This document shows, one piece after another, positions 23,400 to 35,889 of a stretch of 64,000 nt of DNA (its first letter is position 1; each line of letters starts with the position of its first letter). The notes beneath the pieces were generated by a model. It was not told where the DNA came from and did not search any database. It saw only the letters and a program-made list of their open reading frames with translations. The DNA comes from Sapria himalayana (taxonomy: Eukaryota; Streptophyta; Magnoliopsida; Malpighiales; Rafflesiaceae): positions 9,188,891 through 9,252,890 of the forward strand of contig JAREIK010000801.1 of NCBI GenBank assembly GCA_029783825.1, given 5' to 3'. The translations under genes were made by a program, and so were the position numbers.

Positions 23400-26065
23400 T
23401 TCTAATTCATCCCTATGGCCTCTTCATCACTACATCTCCAACTTAGTAATGTCAACAAATTTGTTTTGTTAAATTTATCAAAGATAATCATCTCTTATGC
23501 AAACTTCAAATTGTCTCTACATTGTATGTTTAACACTTGTTCTATTTTGTTGATGGTACCATCTCTCTTCTTCTCCAACCATACCCAACCTTGACGCCAA
23601 TGCACTCAACTCTAGCATAACCAATCCTAAATACACCTCCTAGTTTAATCAAGATAAATTATCTTATGTATCATTATTTCCTTACTATCTGATAGCATTG
23701 TGGGACACTGGTTGGACTATCGACTCTAAAGAAGTTTGTACATCCCATGAAAAAAATATATTTTTCATTCTTCTTCACCTCCTATCTAGAATCGTCAACT
23801 CCTAGCCCTCACAAAAGAGGGAAACTTGTCTATCTTGGAATGCTAGAATATGAAGTCATTCTCAAATACCTTGGCTGCTATTGGATAATCTCTTCGAGCT
23901 TATGAATTCAAAATATATCTCCTTGGAGAACTTAATAGCTGATATGAGTTTTGTGAGCACTTCTACATGATCTCGATTGGACAAAATATCTTTCTAATAG
24001 ATGTTTAGCCATCTCCTTGCTTTTGAATTATGAATTGAATAACATCAATCTTCTCTTGAATCCAATATTAATTCAATAAATACAACTACTTGAAATGATA
24101 GACATTCACAAGGTGGCAAATCTAACCTCCAACCAAATTCTTCACACGACCATAAATTGATAAACCTAATTGTAACTCTAGCAGTTGTGGATGAGGCCAA
24201 CAAAGGCAATGTTGTATGTTGGAAAAATGGACATATTTTAGTGCAATGTTGCCAATGCTTTGAACATGCTTACAAAGACACCTTTCTCAACATGATAGCC
24301 TACTTCACCTTGTTGTCATTTGTAACTGATGCCAATTGGTATCCTGACATGCATTGAACACACTATAGAAATATTTTTCACAAATCTCACCATGCACTTT
24401 GACCCTTACCATGTTATTAATCTCATCCATGTTGATGATGTGGCAGATTTACTTATTAAAAATATTTACCCTACTACTCGATCGATACCCAAAAAGTTTT
24501 TTCTTTCCATTAGTTACTTTATATCCCATGAATTAAAAAATAATTTTAGTAAGTCAATTTTCTCTTCACATTAATGTTTGTATTGAGTTTCACTCTCTCT
24601 TTTTTTGTTAAGGACTGGAAAACGGGGATAGGTATGTTGTAGGAAAAACTAAAAATGGACTCTACACTTTTCTACCCACTACCACTCCCCCATGACCCCT
24701 TCAAACTTTTATTTCTCAACATGTTCCCATTGACATTTGGTACTATTGAATGTGTCATCCATCTTATAAAAATGTTCATCATATTGTCTCCAAATTCTCT
24801 CACCCACTTTCATCTAATAAAATATCAAGTATATGCGATGCATGCCAACAATGAAAAAGCGATTGTCTTTCTTTGCTAACCTCTAAGCCTATTTTATAAT
24901 TAACACTTGATTTAATTTTTTTTAGACACCTGGAGAACTGCTCATATTTTGTCAAAAAATTGAAATAAATATTGTCTTTTGTTGATCAGTTTAACCTATT
25001 TCATATCACAAAAAAATCTGATATTATAAAAATAATTTGTTCATTCCAAAAACTTGTTGAATGCCCCTATCTCTAAACAAAAGAAAAATCACCAATACAA
25101 CTTCCAAGGTAGCTTTTTCCACTTTACTCACACTAACATTATATCCATAATCATCAATACAACTTCAAATATTTAGTGTCTTTTGTTGAGAGATATCATT
25201 TACTCACAACTTCCATGGTATGTCTTTTGTTGAAAAATCACCAATACAACTTCCAATATAGCATTTTCTTATTTACTCACACTAACAAGTTAGTGTCTTT
25301 TGTTGAGATATATGGGCATTCAAAAACTTGTTGAATGCTCATATATCTCAACAAAATACACTAACTTGTTGAATGCCCATATCACAAAAAAAATATGATA
25401 TTATGTCATAATTTTTTTATTACAAAAGAAAAATCATTTAAACTAATTTTAGTGGTAAGTATCACTCTCTCCATAACTAGTTTGATCCAATTGGAATTTA
25501 GCATCAAGTCACTTGTACCCATATCTCTCAACAAAATGGATTTGTTGAACATCATCATATATTTGAAAAGAGATTCTCCCTTTTATCTCATAGAATCATT
25601 CATGTTCTTTCCAATATCAAGAAAATTGTCTCATGGATGACATCTTCAATGAATATCATTCCCTTTTGCTAGCTCACTAATAAAAATGATCGGTCTTAAT
25701 TCTTCATCAAACTCAATTGTTAGTCTTTCTCTATATATTCTTGTAAATGGCTACTTCTCAAATACGTCCTTTCCATTCCTTAGATCAAATGACACATCTT
25801 CCAATTTAACCTCAATAGCATCCATCTAAGCCTTCTTCTTCAACATAATCATCTCATATACAAACTTTGTTCATCCCTACAACTAAAGTTACATTTCGAC
25901 TCGATCTCTAATGGAACAATTGGTTATCCTTTGATGCATTCTTTTCTTTTTAAAGGTGATATCCCAAATGTTTATTATTCATACTATGAAGTATCCAAGC
26001 ACTATTAATGGCATCAAGTCATGGATGAAGAATTCACTGAACATATAAAAAATGATAGATAGTCA
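23400..26065 (+). pseudogene. Ty1/copia retrotransposon remnant 3 (gag, protease, integrase, start of RT)
   Basis: A gag-like N-terminal stretch is visible from about 23,435 (LSNVNKFVLLNLSK). A gag/zinc-knuckle region with CQCFEHAYKD lies near 24,250. A protease start reads DANWYPDM near 24,337, the copia form being DxNWYxDSGA. A GAG-pre-integrase match (LSPNSLTHFHL then AMHANNEKA, with adjacent frame CDACQQ-KS) lies near 24,780-24,860. An integrase piece with LSQQNGFVEHHHIFEKR lies near 25,530. A WHQVMDEEF piece near 26,010 marks the normal start of the RT region. Stops occur throughout, and RT and RNase H are missing. A hairpin-bearing scrambled stretch (about 24,990-25,400) sits within the integrase part. 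Confidence 0.75.
25284..25370. repeat. Inverted repeat, 40-bp arms with a 7-base loop
   Basis: The left arm is 25,284-25,323 and the right arm 25,331-25,370. They are reverse complements with only two mismatches. Pieces of the arms recur nearby (for example 'cttgttgaatgcccctat' near 25,051 and 'acaacttcca' several times). This suggests repeated copying of the same short template during repair. Confidence 0.9.
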
Positions 26066-26069
26066 TTAA

Positions 26070-27040
26070 ACATGCATAAATAGACCTGAATATTGTTGGT
26101 TCCTGGTGGATATTCAAAACAAAATAAAAATAAACAGAGAAAATCATGTCTAATTAAATAAGCATGGCGGGTAGACAAATAACCCAAATATCCAAATTCC
26201 AAATAGCATGTACTCATCCTAACCTAATAACTCAACATCTGCATGTACCAAATGTTGCATCAATGGTGTGATGGATTAGTATTAATAATTTGAATCATAC
26301 ATAACTCATCCCTAAAACTAGCTCAATAGAAAAGAGAACCCAAGCCATATATATCTATGTATAACATACATTTTTTATTGTATGATAACATTAGAATTTA
26401 ACACTTCCTCATATCCAAGGCTGAACACTTATAACATATAGTTTTGCAATAGTTAACACCTATGCGTGGTTCATATATGATATGATGGCACCTTAGAAAA
26501 TAAGATTGAATAAAACTTATCTCTTTAATGGTAGTACAAAAGGAGATAAAAACCTATTAACTTTTATAATCATAGTTGCAATCCTATGCCCCATCAAATG
26601 AAGGTACAATCACTTTAGCATTTTTATATTGATGTATTATAGCATAATAAAATGGAAATATTTTTATCTCTTTGTGTACCAAATTATATATATTTTTTTT
26701 GTATCAAATTCAAAACATAATTATTTTCAGTTTGGGAGACTAAGACATAATTTTCTTTTTATTATTTTTAGTATACCTAACAATTCATTTCAATCTATAT
26801 GAGCTTTATGTAATACTTAAAAACATACTATGCCATATTTAAAAAAAAAATCATTAGTCAATTTAAGTTGAAATCTGATGCTTGCATTTTTAAAAATTAA
26901 GAAAAGACAAAAAAAAAACATGTGGGTTAGTTTGGGTCTCGAACTAAACCATGAACTTTTTTTAAATGAAAGATTCATGGGCCAGCATGGATCTTAATTT
27001 GACATGTCTTTTTAAATTGAATTTTTAATTATTTTTTTTC
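26070..27040. other. No gene recognised
   Basis: AT-rich sequence after the copia remnant. The part from about 26,880 to 27,040 ('tgtgggttagtttgggtct', 'catgggccagcatgg') resembles text beside the other microsatellite fields near 33,540 and 34,460. It is probably the flank of one shared repeat family. Confidence 0.4.
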
Positions 27041-27049
27041 AATACATAT

Positions 27050-27101
27050 AACTAAATTATATAATATATATGCACACAACATATATAATATATATATGCA
27101 C

Positions 27102-27139
<38 letters not shown>

Positions 27140-27390
27140 TACATATTGTATATATATTATACACACACACACACACTATGTATTAACAATACTTATTATT
27201 TAAATATACAATATAAATATTATATATATATATTATCTAGATACAAAAATATACAATTTATATATTGTGTGTGTGTGTGTGTGTATTATATAAATATATA
27301 TACACATTATATACTATATATATGTATATATATTGTGTGAATGTATAGTGCATATGTTATATGTGTGTAATATATATAAATATATATATA
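27050..27390. repeat. Microsatellite field 1 (TA, CA and GT runs)
   Basis: Alternating (TA)n, (CA)n and (GT)n runs. The text between them ('caatataaatattatatata', 'tctagatac') recurs at 33,140-33,230. The field is therefore part of a dispersed repeat and not three unrelated microsatellites. Confidence 0.8.
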
Positions 27391-27394
27391 ATAT

Positions 27395-27930
27395 TATGAT
27401 TGACTCATACTTATGAAGCTATAATTATGGATTGGAGTCACGACCTAAACTATGAAGTTGCAATATTAATGAAGTCATAACCTATTTTTTATGAATGTGA
27501 TTGAAAGATTATGTATTTGGCATTGTGACCTAACTCATTGTCTCAAATTGAATCAAGTCATGACCATGTTCTTTGGTATCATGACTTGAATAAAACTATA
27601 ATATGTACTTGTTGGAGTCAACACCTATATTGTGAAGTTGCTACTCAACTAAAGTTATAACATGTGTTTTAGAGTTATGACCCAACTGAATCTATAACAT
27701 GTGTTTTGGAATTGAGTCATGTATTGTGAAGTTGAGACTCAAATGAAATTTTAAAAAGTACTTTTATAGTTACAACTCAAATAAAATTTTAAAATTTTAT
27801 TCAATTGAGTCATGACAAGTATTATAAAGTTACAACTCAACTAAAGTTATAACATATACTTTTGAGTTGCAAATAATATTATGATATCAGAACTCAATTG
27901 AAGCTGTAACAAATGTGTTGGGTAATTTCA
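27395..27930. repeat. LTR-like block left of copia element 1
   Basis: It begins 'attatgattgactcatactt' and matches 32,048 onward ('attatgattggttcatactt'), followed by similar order of words: 'gaagct', 'ttctttgg', 'cctatatt', 'aacatgtg'. Two such blocks lie on either side of the copia coding remnant, as a pair of LTRs would. Exact GTCATGAC copies lie at 27,557 and 27,809, with many variants. The LTR ends (TG...CA) could not be fixed. Confidence 0.6.
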
Positions 27931-27934
27931 CTTT

Positions 27935-28290
27935 CAATGTTTATAATTTTACAGATTCAGAAGAAGAAGAAAACAACAAATGATATATCCACAACCACAG
28001 TATATATATGTATATCAAACCCCCTAATTACAATCTTAGGGTGTGATTTCTAATAAAATAAATCTTATGAAACCACAGTTTATAATTTTAGAAACCACAG
28101 TATAAAATAAAGTGTATGGTCTCATCAAATGTTTGATGAGAGATTTCTAATAAAAGGGTGTGATTTCTAAAATACAAGCAATATACAATGAGATGAAGCA
28201 AAATACAATGAGATTAAGCAAAAACAAATGATTTTTACAATCTTAGGGTGTGATTTCTGACCCCCTAATTAGGGACAAATTAAAGTCACA
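27935..28290. repeat. Mosaic of short direct repeats
   Basis: A 24-base word is exactly repeated at 28,028-28,051 and 28,235-28,258. CCCCCTAATTA precedes the first copy and follows the second. 'accacagt' occurs three times and 'atacaatgagat' twice. The scrambled arrangement resembles template-switched repair. The first 35 bases also match the reverse complement of the window's last 40 bases. Confidence 0.75.
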
Positions 28291-29470
28291 CACAAGCAAG
28301 AATTAATTAGGAACTAGATTTGAGACCTAGACTCTCATGTTGACTATCATTTGGAACTTTGAATTCATTGGGATGAAACATTAAATCTCTCACATGATAT
28401 CATCTCCATTATCATACAAAGTAGATATATGTGATTAATTTTTGTGTGTGTGTGTGTATTATGATGATTATAGTTGTATAGCATTTTATTATTGAAATGT
28501 TATGTTTTGAACATTAATGGATATGAATATTAATTAACATGAATTTAAAATTCTAGAATAATATAGATTTATGTGTGTTTTTCATGGCAGTTAGTAATAT
28601 TTAAAACCACAATTTATCTAACCTCAAGGTTTAATTAATGTGGCAACTCTAAATTTATGTAATTCATTCCATTACATGATTTCATATGTGAATTTGTTTT
28701 GTAGATATATATTAATTGATGTGTGTATAATGCTTATAAAGTCAAAAACTCAAACATAATTAATATTATATTATTTCATATCTTTTATGGTATTTAAGGT
28801 CGAAAAATAAAATTACAAACTTGAAGTAATTATCAAAGATAAATGACATATTACCTAAAAAGAATAGAAATGCTAATGACCAAAAAATAGTGTAAGTAAG
28901 ATTTTGGTGGTTAAATACTGAAGGAATTAATAAAAAAGAATTATCCTTAGTAGTGATAGTTCAAGGTTGACAACCAACTTGTATATCAAAGAGCAAAGAG
29001 GGAAATCTATAACATTCTATCTTTTATCCAATAATTAAGCATAATATTATCTCAATAATAAAGAAAATACATTATACACAAGGAAGCAAACTAACTTTAA
29101 CATTTGAGTATCAATTTGAGACCCAAGTTTATTTTTTTCAAGTCAAGTAGTAATTAATTAACTATTAGTTGGTCAAACTACTCATATAACCATATGAGAT
29201 CAATATAAAGGCTTTTGCTTACTTTATCACTTGTAAAACTCATATAATTGTAGTACTCCATTGAATGAAATTAATTACTTAATGAACATTTGAAGCTTTG
29301 TCACAAACAATAAGTGTTGGTATCATAACAAAGATATAATGGTTATCAACTAATATAAGTCATGAGTCATGAAGACTTGTCACAAACATATGAGATTATA
29401 TAAATCATGAGGCTTGATCGAATTATATTGGAAAGATGAGATTTTAGTGAACATTCTTGGTAAGAGAATA
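28290..29470. other. No gene recognised; probable leader and early gag of copia element 1
   Basis: AT-rich sequence with a short (GT)n run near 28,444. It lies between the left LTR-like block and the first recognisable gag residues, so it is probably the element's untranslated leader. Confidence 0.35.
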
Positions 29471-30469
29471 GACATTTTTTTATGAAAGAAGCTTGGAATG
29501 TTCTATGAGAACAAGTCATGAGTCAAAAAAGTTTTTTTTAATGAAGAAGCTATACAAATTACATATGGAGGAGACTAGTTTATTTTCTCCGTATAATATT
29601 AATTTTCACACATTGACCTACCTGCACTTTCTATTAGATGTGAGATTTGTGTCGATGACAAAACTATTATACTCATCTATTCATTATCAAATTCATAGAA
29701 TAAATTGATTATCAACATTGATAGTGTACAATAATATTATCATGTGTGTGAGTGGTGTCAACCTTAATTTCAAAAGATATGAGGAGGTAGAGTATGAGAA
29801 AATACTTGAAACGTATTTTGGTTGTGAGTGGAAGAATTAAAGAGAAAGGTGATCAGTTTAAAAGCTGAAAGAGAAAAGGAAGAATGAAGATTGTGCATAA
29901 GATGGAAAATATGTGTTGGGAATATAGTAAAGCTAAACATTTTAGGAGGGACTATCAGAACAAGTCATCTCATGTCAGAGCTGGTTAGGCATACAAGCAA
30001 CTATTCATGGGTGAGGTAGATTTTGTACATGCATCTGTCTCTCATATTGATGAGAACACCTTGTACATTGATACATGTGCATCATAGCACATGTCTCCTC
30101 ATCAAAATTAGTTTAAATAATATGAGTATTATGTTGGAAAAGAATTGATTATAGAAAATGACTCAATAGTAAAGATAGTTGGACATGAAAATGTGAAGAT
30201 AAAAATATTATTAGTTTGTTAATTTTTTTTTGAGAGTGATACATATTCTATATTTGAGTAGAAATATAATATCTATGAGAGTGAAGATAGATGATGAGAT
30301 GAGATTTTGTAATGATGACATGTCTTGCAAGATGACGTGAGGAGCGGTGTTGATTACTCAAGGAACAAGGTGTGAGACCTTTTACAAGCTAATACTAAGC
30401 ACCATCAAATCTTAGGGCAACATATCCTTGTTTTCTAGAGAAAAGCAAGCTATCCATAGAGAAGAAGGT

Positions 30470-30690
30470 CACTACAACATTAGAGTCACGACAAAGAAAC
30501 AATGTATCATGATAGGGTTTGGAGTCATGACATTAATATTTGGAGTCATGACATGGAAACATGAAGTCACAACATAGAAAAAATGCATCATGATAGTTGG
30601 AGTTGCAACCTAAAAACTTGGAGTCACAAAGTCAAAATAGGATGTGATGATAGAAAACTATGTTTTGACATCAGTGACTTAGGCTCAACA
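30470..30690. repeat. Short GTCATGAC array inside copia element 1
   Basis: The words gagtcacgac, ggagtcatgac (exact palindrome at 30,524 and 30,545), gaagtcacaac, ggagttgcaac and ggagtcacaa occur at steps of about 20-35 bases. It is the clearest tandem form of the motif in the window. It lies between protease and integrase, where no such array is expected. Confidence 0.75.
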
Positions 30691-31756
30691 ATGAGGTGAG
30701 TCTCATGGACATTTCTTGAAGAGGATTGTAAAAGATATACCATATTATTCATAAGGGGTGAACTTTAATGAGAATTACTTGTATAGACAGTATAATTAGG
30801 TGAAGTTCAAATCTTTAGTCAATAGATCCAAGGTAATGTTAGGTTTGATAGATGACGACGTGTTCGGAGAAACACTAGGTGTATCACTTTGGAGATCATT
30901 ATACTATATATCTTTTATTGATGATTTCTATAGGTATACATAAGTTGTCTTGCTCATCATTTTATGATGAGCAAGAAATTACTAGGAAGAACATAATTAT
31001 GATGATAATATAATAGAATTGAATATATGAAAGACTAAATAAAACCATGATAGAAAGGGCAAGATGCATGAGGAGCTTAGTAGGCTTGAAGCTGGAGTTC
31101 TTTTGTTGAAGCATCATCATGAAATTTTACCGGAAGAACCATTCTACCAATTTGGCAATGAATGATCAAATACCCTTTAAGATGTTGTATGAGAGAAAGC
31201 CAAGGGTATCCCATCTTCAGGTCTTTGGGTATGATGCATACACCCATGTGCCAAAGGAAAGGTGGAAAAGATAGACATAAAATTACTAAAGTGTAAATTT
31301 CTTGGCTAAAAGAAATATGCCAAAGGATATAATTTTTGGGACTTAGAAATGAGAATAGTTATCTATAGTAGAGCAGAGATGTAGTATTTTAGGAGTGTAA
31401 GAGTGGAGAAGCCTTGAGAAGACTGGATATGAATGATATTACTAAAGAAGTTGAGATGCAACATTGGGAATAGTGAGTCATGATACATTCCTGTTATGAC
31501 ATCACAAATAGAGTTGCGACTCAATTTCATGATGGCATAGATTCTCCTAATGAATAAGTAGAGCAAATAGAGACTGAAGACTATGTTGTGGATGATGCAG
31601 TTGAGATAGCTCTTGCATTAAGGTCTACAAAAGTTAGAAACCCTCTTATGAGGTATGTTGATAGTGCATATCATACCCTTTTTGATATGGAAGATGAGTA
31701 GAGCACTATAATGGAAGCAAGAGCCTCCAAGAAGCCAAATTAATGACAACACTTTC

Positions 31757-31965
31757 AGGAAGATGAACTATAACTATTAAATGAAACCAATATTTGGGAG
31801 GCCTATGAAGTTGCCCTCAAACCAAAAGAAAATATGAAGATAGTGCATGTAAGAAATCCAATACTGTGGGAGCATTCTAAGGAAGATGAACTGTACCTAA
31901 TGGAGAAGAGCAAAATTTGGAAGCTATGTGAAGTTGCCCTTGAACAAAAAAAAATCAAAAGTAGT
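31757..31965. repeat. Diverged tandem duplication in copia element 1, period about 122 bp
   Basis: AGGAAGATGAACT occurs at about 31,757 and 31,879. Each is followed by related text through 'gaagttgccct'. Both copies translate to the same segment before RT, so the polyprotein region was doubled. Confidence 0.75.
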
Positions 31966-32044
31966 GAGTGCATGAAAATTTTAGCAATGTCGAACTAAGA
32001 CTAATACGAATATAATGATGATAATGATGATGAATTATTTGTCT

Positions 32045-32720
32045 AATGAAAGAATATTATGATTGGTTCATACTTTTGAAGCTGCAATTTGGGTTTAAAG
32101 TAGTGACATGAAATCTAAAGTAGTTACCTAAATAGAGTTACAATTTCTTTTCTGTAATTGAGACTAGAATACTATGTATTCATTGTTGCAACCCAAATGA
32201 AGTAGTTATCATGTTCTTTGGGGTAGTGACTTGAAAGAATATATAACATTTACTTTAGTGTCATGGCCTATATTCTGAAATCTCAACTAAAATGAAGCTA
32301 TAAAATATGAATTGGAATCGTGACCTATATTATCAACAAGCGACTAAACTGAAACTATAACATGTGCTTTGAAGTTGTGACTTATTATGAAGTCATGATT
32401 CAACTGAAGCTGTAATGTGTATTTTGGAATCATGCCGTATATTGTAAATTTATGAATTAAATAAAGTATAACATGTGCTTTAAAGTCATGATTTATACTA
32501 TAATGTCGTCCCTCAACTAATACTATAACATGTGTCTTAATTTAGTGATGTGATCCTATTTTGTGCTATCACTACATTTTTGTAGTTGCATCCTATCTTA
32601 TATTATTGTGAGTAGTTGAATTAAGGATTCAATTCATGACTATGTGGCTTTTAGTGTCAAGAAATGAATGAAGTCACGATATGGAATTTGATGTTGTGAC
32701 TAAAGTTTTATGTTTAAAAA
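32045..32720. repeat. LTR-like block right of copia element 1
   Basis: Partner of 27,395-27,930, sharing its opening words and order. It is rich in variants of the GTCATGAC motif (gtcatgat, gtcacgat, gtcatggc), and no exact copy was noted. It may extend towards 33,000, where TGGTATCC, similar to a plant primer-binding site, occurs. Confidence 0.6.
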
Positions 32721-33088
32721 TAGTTTTTATTTCTATTTAATCATCTATAAATGTAATATAAAAATTAGAAAAAATAGATGTACTATAACAATTATAAAGT
32801 ATAGTAAAATCTTTCCTCTTGCATTTACATGTTCTCTCTTCTATCTCTACTTGATTCTCCTATATACATGAACAATTTCCTGTGTGATAATTTTATGTTT
32901 TCAACACCCATTTTAAAGATCTTGAATCACTATATCTTAGATACTCAAGTCACTAATTTTGATATTAAGATATACTCAATATCAAGCATTACCCAAAATC
33001 TGGTATCCAAGGAGGACCACAGACTTGCAAGTTGGTATTGTATCAAAATTGTGAAGAATGTGAATTCAATTCGCATTCTCAACATTTA
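32720..33088. other. No gene recognised
   Basis: AT-rich sequence between the LTR-like block and microsatellite field 2. TGGTATCC at 33,001 resembles the initiator-Met primer-binding site found after copia LTRs, but no gag follows. Confidence 0.35.
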
Positions 33089-33089
33089 G

Positions 33090-33475
33090 TGTGTGTGTGT
33101 GTGTGTGCATATATATATATATATAAATGCACACATTGTGTATATGCAATATTTATTATGTATATAGACAATATAAATATTATATATATACATTAAATAT
33201 CTAGACACGCACATATACAATATATATTTTGTATGTATATATATATATTTATGTATGTACGTATATATGTGTGTGTATATGCAAACATACATATATATAC
33301 ATACACACATACATATATATATATACACACACACACACCCACCCACATATATATACATACATATATATATATATATATGTATGTATGTATGTATGTTTGT
33401 ATATATATTGTGTGTGTGTGTGTAGTATATATTTTTGCACGTGTGTTTGTGTTATATATATATATATATAGAAAA
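33090..33475. repeat. Microsatellite field 2 (GT, TA, GTAT and CA runs)
   Basis: About 385 bases of alternating simple repeats. The spacer text near 33,140-33,230 matches field 1 near 27,180-27,270. Open frames across it on both strands are artefacts of the repeats. Confidence 0.9.
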
Positions 33476-33539
33476 ATAAGAAAAGAAAAATTGATTTTGA
33501 AAAAAATGATTTTTGTTCTTTTTTTGGAAAACATGTAGG

Positions 33540-33930
33540 TCAAATTAGGATCTAATCTGATTTGTATCCTTTTCTTAACTTTTTAAAACATGCTTGTCGA
33601 ATCTCTACCCAAATATTATCAAAATTTTCTTATATTTTAAGGTCACACTCAAAAAAATGCATATCAAATTTTTGTCCAAAGATTGCATGTTGGATTGGAT
33701 CAGGATCCGACCTATATGTTTTAGAAAATTTATATTATTATTTCTATTTTTAATATTATTATTTCTATATGTTGGATTGGGTCAAGATCCGACCTATATG
33801 TATCAAATCGTGAGCCAGACTGAGCCATGATCTAACTAATATATTTTTTTAATTAAAATAAAAGTGAAACCATGTATCGTCCCAACTAGCATTTTTTTAA
33901 ATCATTTTTTTCATTATTATTATTTATATT
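33540..33930. repeat. Flank of the microsatellite repeat family, with an 82-bp tandem duplication
   Basis: ATGTTGGATTGG occurs at 33,687 and 33,769. Each copy is followed by a near-identical 'tca(g/a)gatccgacctatat', giving an 82-base period. Similar words ('ggatcctgaccaaatcc') recur near 34,590, beside field 3. No gene is seen. Confidence 0.7.
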
Positions 33931-33934
33931 ATAC

Positions 33935-34224
33935 ATATAAATTATAATATATATATACACAACATATATATTGTATTTATATGTAGTATATACACAATAT
34001 ATATAATGTTTTATATACATGTATGCATAGTATAGATTTGTAGGAACATACATGATGTATACATACAATATAAATTCTATATGTGTGTGTGTATGGACAC
34101 ACAAACACACACATATATAATTATACACACACACACACACACACATATAATTATATATATACACACAGACACACACACACACAAAATAATTATTGTATGT
34201 ATATAGACATACAATATATATATG

Positions 34225-34273
<49 letters not shown>

Positions 34274-34345
34274 GACAGACACATATACATATATTTTATA
34301 TATTTTATATATTTTATATATTTTATATATTTTATATATATTGCG
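33935..34345. repeat. Microsatellite field 3, with long (GT)n and a 9-bp tandem unit
   Basis: It contains (CA)n runs, an uninterrupted (GT)n of roughly 20 units at 34,229-34,270, then about five copies of TTTTATATA from 34,294. Related to fields 1 and 2. Confidence 0.9.
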
Positions 34346-34349
34346 TGTA

Positions 34350-35880
34350 TATCGTGTTATGAGTGTATGTTGTATGCATATATAAAATTTATTTAAATAC
34401 TTATATGTATAATAGATAAACAAGAAAAATAAAAATAAAAATAAAACAATATAAAAATATGAGGGCTGGATTAGGGCCAGGGTGTGGGTGACACATGATT
34501 TTTTCAATTTTCAAAAAAAATAAACAAGCGCGTCAAATTTAGACCCAATCCTACCCTCACAATTTTAATAAGTTTGAAGAACACATAATTTGGATCCTGA
34601 CCAAATCCAACTTGTGGTCCTTTAGCGTAACATGACAGAAGATAATATTTTGGCATTGATGTATTAATTTACACAAAATGTATAGATTTTTTAGTTTTTT
34701 GTATATTTTTCTAAAAATGAAATCTTCAAGTCAGCTTTCTTACGTATTTTTTTGTAACGGTGTTACAGACGAAATATTTTTTAATATCGATGTATTATAG
34801 TACATCACATCATAAATATGTTTTATTTTGGTAAATCAAATCATATAATAATTTGTATTCATGCTAAAAACTAATATATTTTAGGTTTGAGGTACAAAAA
34901 ATAATTATCTAATAATAAATCTTTGGATAAAATAACTTTTTCATAATAAAGCTTATAAAAAGTGTGTCCTAGGATTTTACATCTATAAATTGATTGAATA
35001 AAAAAATTAAAAAAATATAAAATTAGGGAAAGATGGTCAAAAATTTAAATATTAAAAAAATCCCCTTATCTTATTTGCTGCATTTATAAGAAAATATACA
35101 TAAAAAACAAATAATATGAACACTCAAAAAAATGACATAATGTTTATATAAATGTTATAAATATTATATATGTTTAATTAAATATTATAGACTTGCACAT
35201 TTATATAAACATGGAAAAGAATAATTTATATAAATGATTATATATTGTCATTGTTTTTCAAATTTTTACAAAAACAAAAATTATGGAGAAATGAGGAAAA
35301 TATTCTTCCAAATCAATAGTGATTTTTAAGAGGCAGAAAAAAATAAGACGAGAAGCTTTGATTTGGGACGTTATTGCCTCGCTGAAAAAGCGGGATGAGT
35401 TGTTTTGTCGAGCGCTCCTTTTTGACTGTCCGCAGACCAGATGGGTTCGTGAATGAATCTGCACATCTGGCATACTTTTCTAATATTTTAGCATAATATA
35501 ATTGGTTCTCATAGTCCTTTTGTTGACTATTTTTTTTTTATTTTATTTCCCGTGAAAAGATTGGCCCAATGATGAAACTTTATTAGCATCCAACGGAGTA
35601 ACACGCATGGATCAGCATCAGCTTCAACTAATCGATTTTTTGGAGAATTAAGTTTGAATTAAATTATATATTAAATCATTAGTAACTTCGAGGGGAATAA
35701 ATTATATAAAGTCACAGTTAGTGGGAAATCTTTACGAATTTAGAAACAAATATGTACTTCCCAATTGTTACATTGCTTTTTTTTTTTTTTGCAAAAATAT
35801 CTAGTAGAGATACATTGTTCTTTATGCAAGGTTTATTCAAAATTTAGGATGACACAACACTAAAAATTAGTTGACTTTAA
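34350..35880. other. No gene recognised; includes a short CpG-retaining island
   Basis: Mostly AT-rich. The stretch 35,340-35,475 stands out because it has normal GC and many CpG sites (GACGAG, GGACGTT, AAGCGGG, GTCGAGCGC, GTCCGC), in contrast to its surroundings. I could not assign it to a protein. It might be a gene fragment, a young insertion or an unmethylated regulatory stretch. Confidence 0.35.
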
Positions 35881-35889
35881 AAATATAGG

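Larger units (their letters stand above)
29480..31975 (+). pseudogene. Ty1/copia retrotransposon remnant 1 (gag to start of RT)
   Basis: Gag reads FFLMKKLYKLHMEE near 29,530. A zinc knuckle near 29,910 keeps C, H and spacing (CWEYSKAKHFRRDY) but has two Cys changed to Tyr. The protease start reads NTLYIDTCAS near 30,057, the family form being IDTGAS. Integrase shows FIDDFYRYT at 30,913-30,939 and later LYERKPRVSHLQVFGYDA near 31,183. A piece before RT reads EDELYLMEKSKIWKL near 31,885. RT and RNase H are absent. A GTCATGAC-type array lies inside, between protease and integrase (about 30,470-30,690). Many stops are present, so it is inactive. Confidence 0.82.

Noticed and set aside
33086..34507. 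Overlapping open frames of 60-130 codons on both strands
   Set aside because: They are rich in Tyr, Ile, His, Thr and Cys only because (TA)n, (GT)n and (CA)n repeats lack stops in several frames. No domain is present.
35258..35473. 71-codon reverse-strand frame over the CpG island
   Set aside because: There is no recognisable domain or codon pattern. The CpG content is reported, but a gene is not supported.
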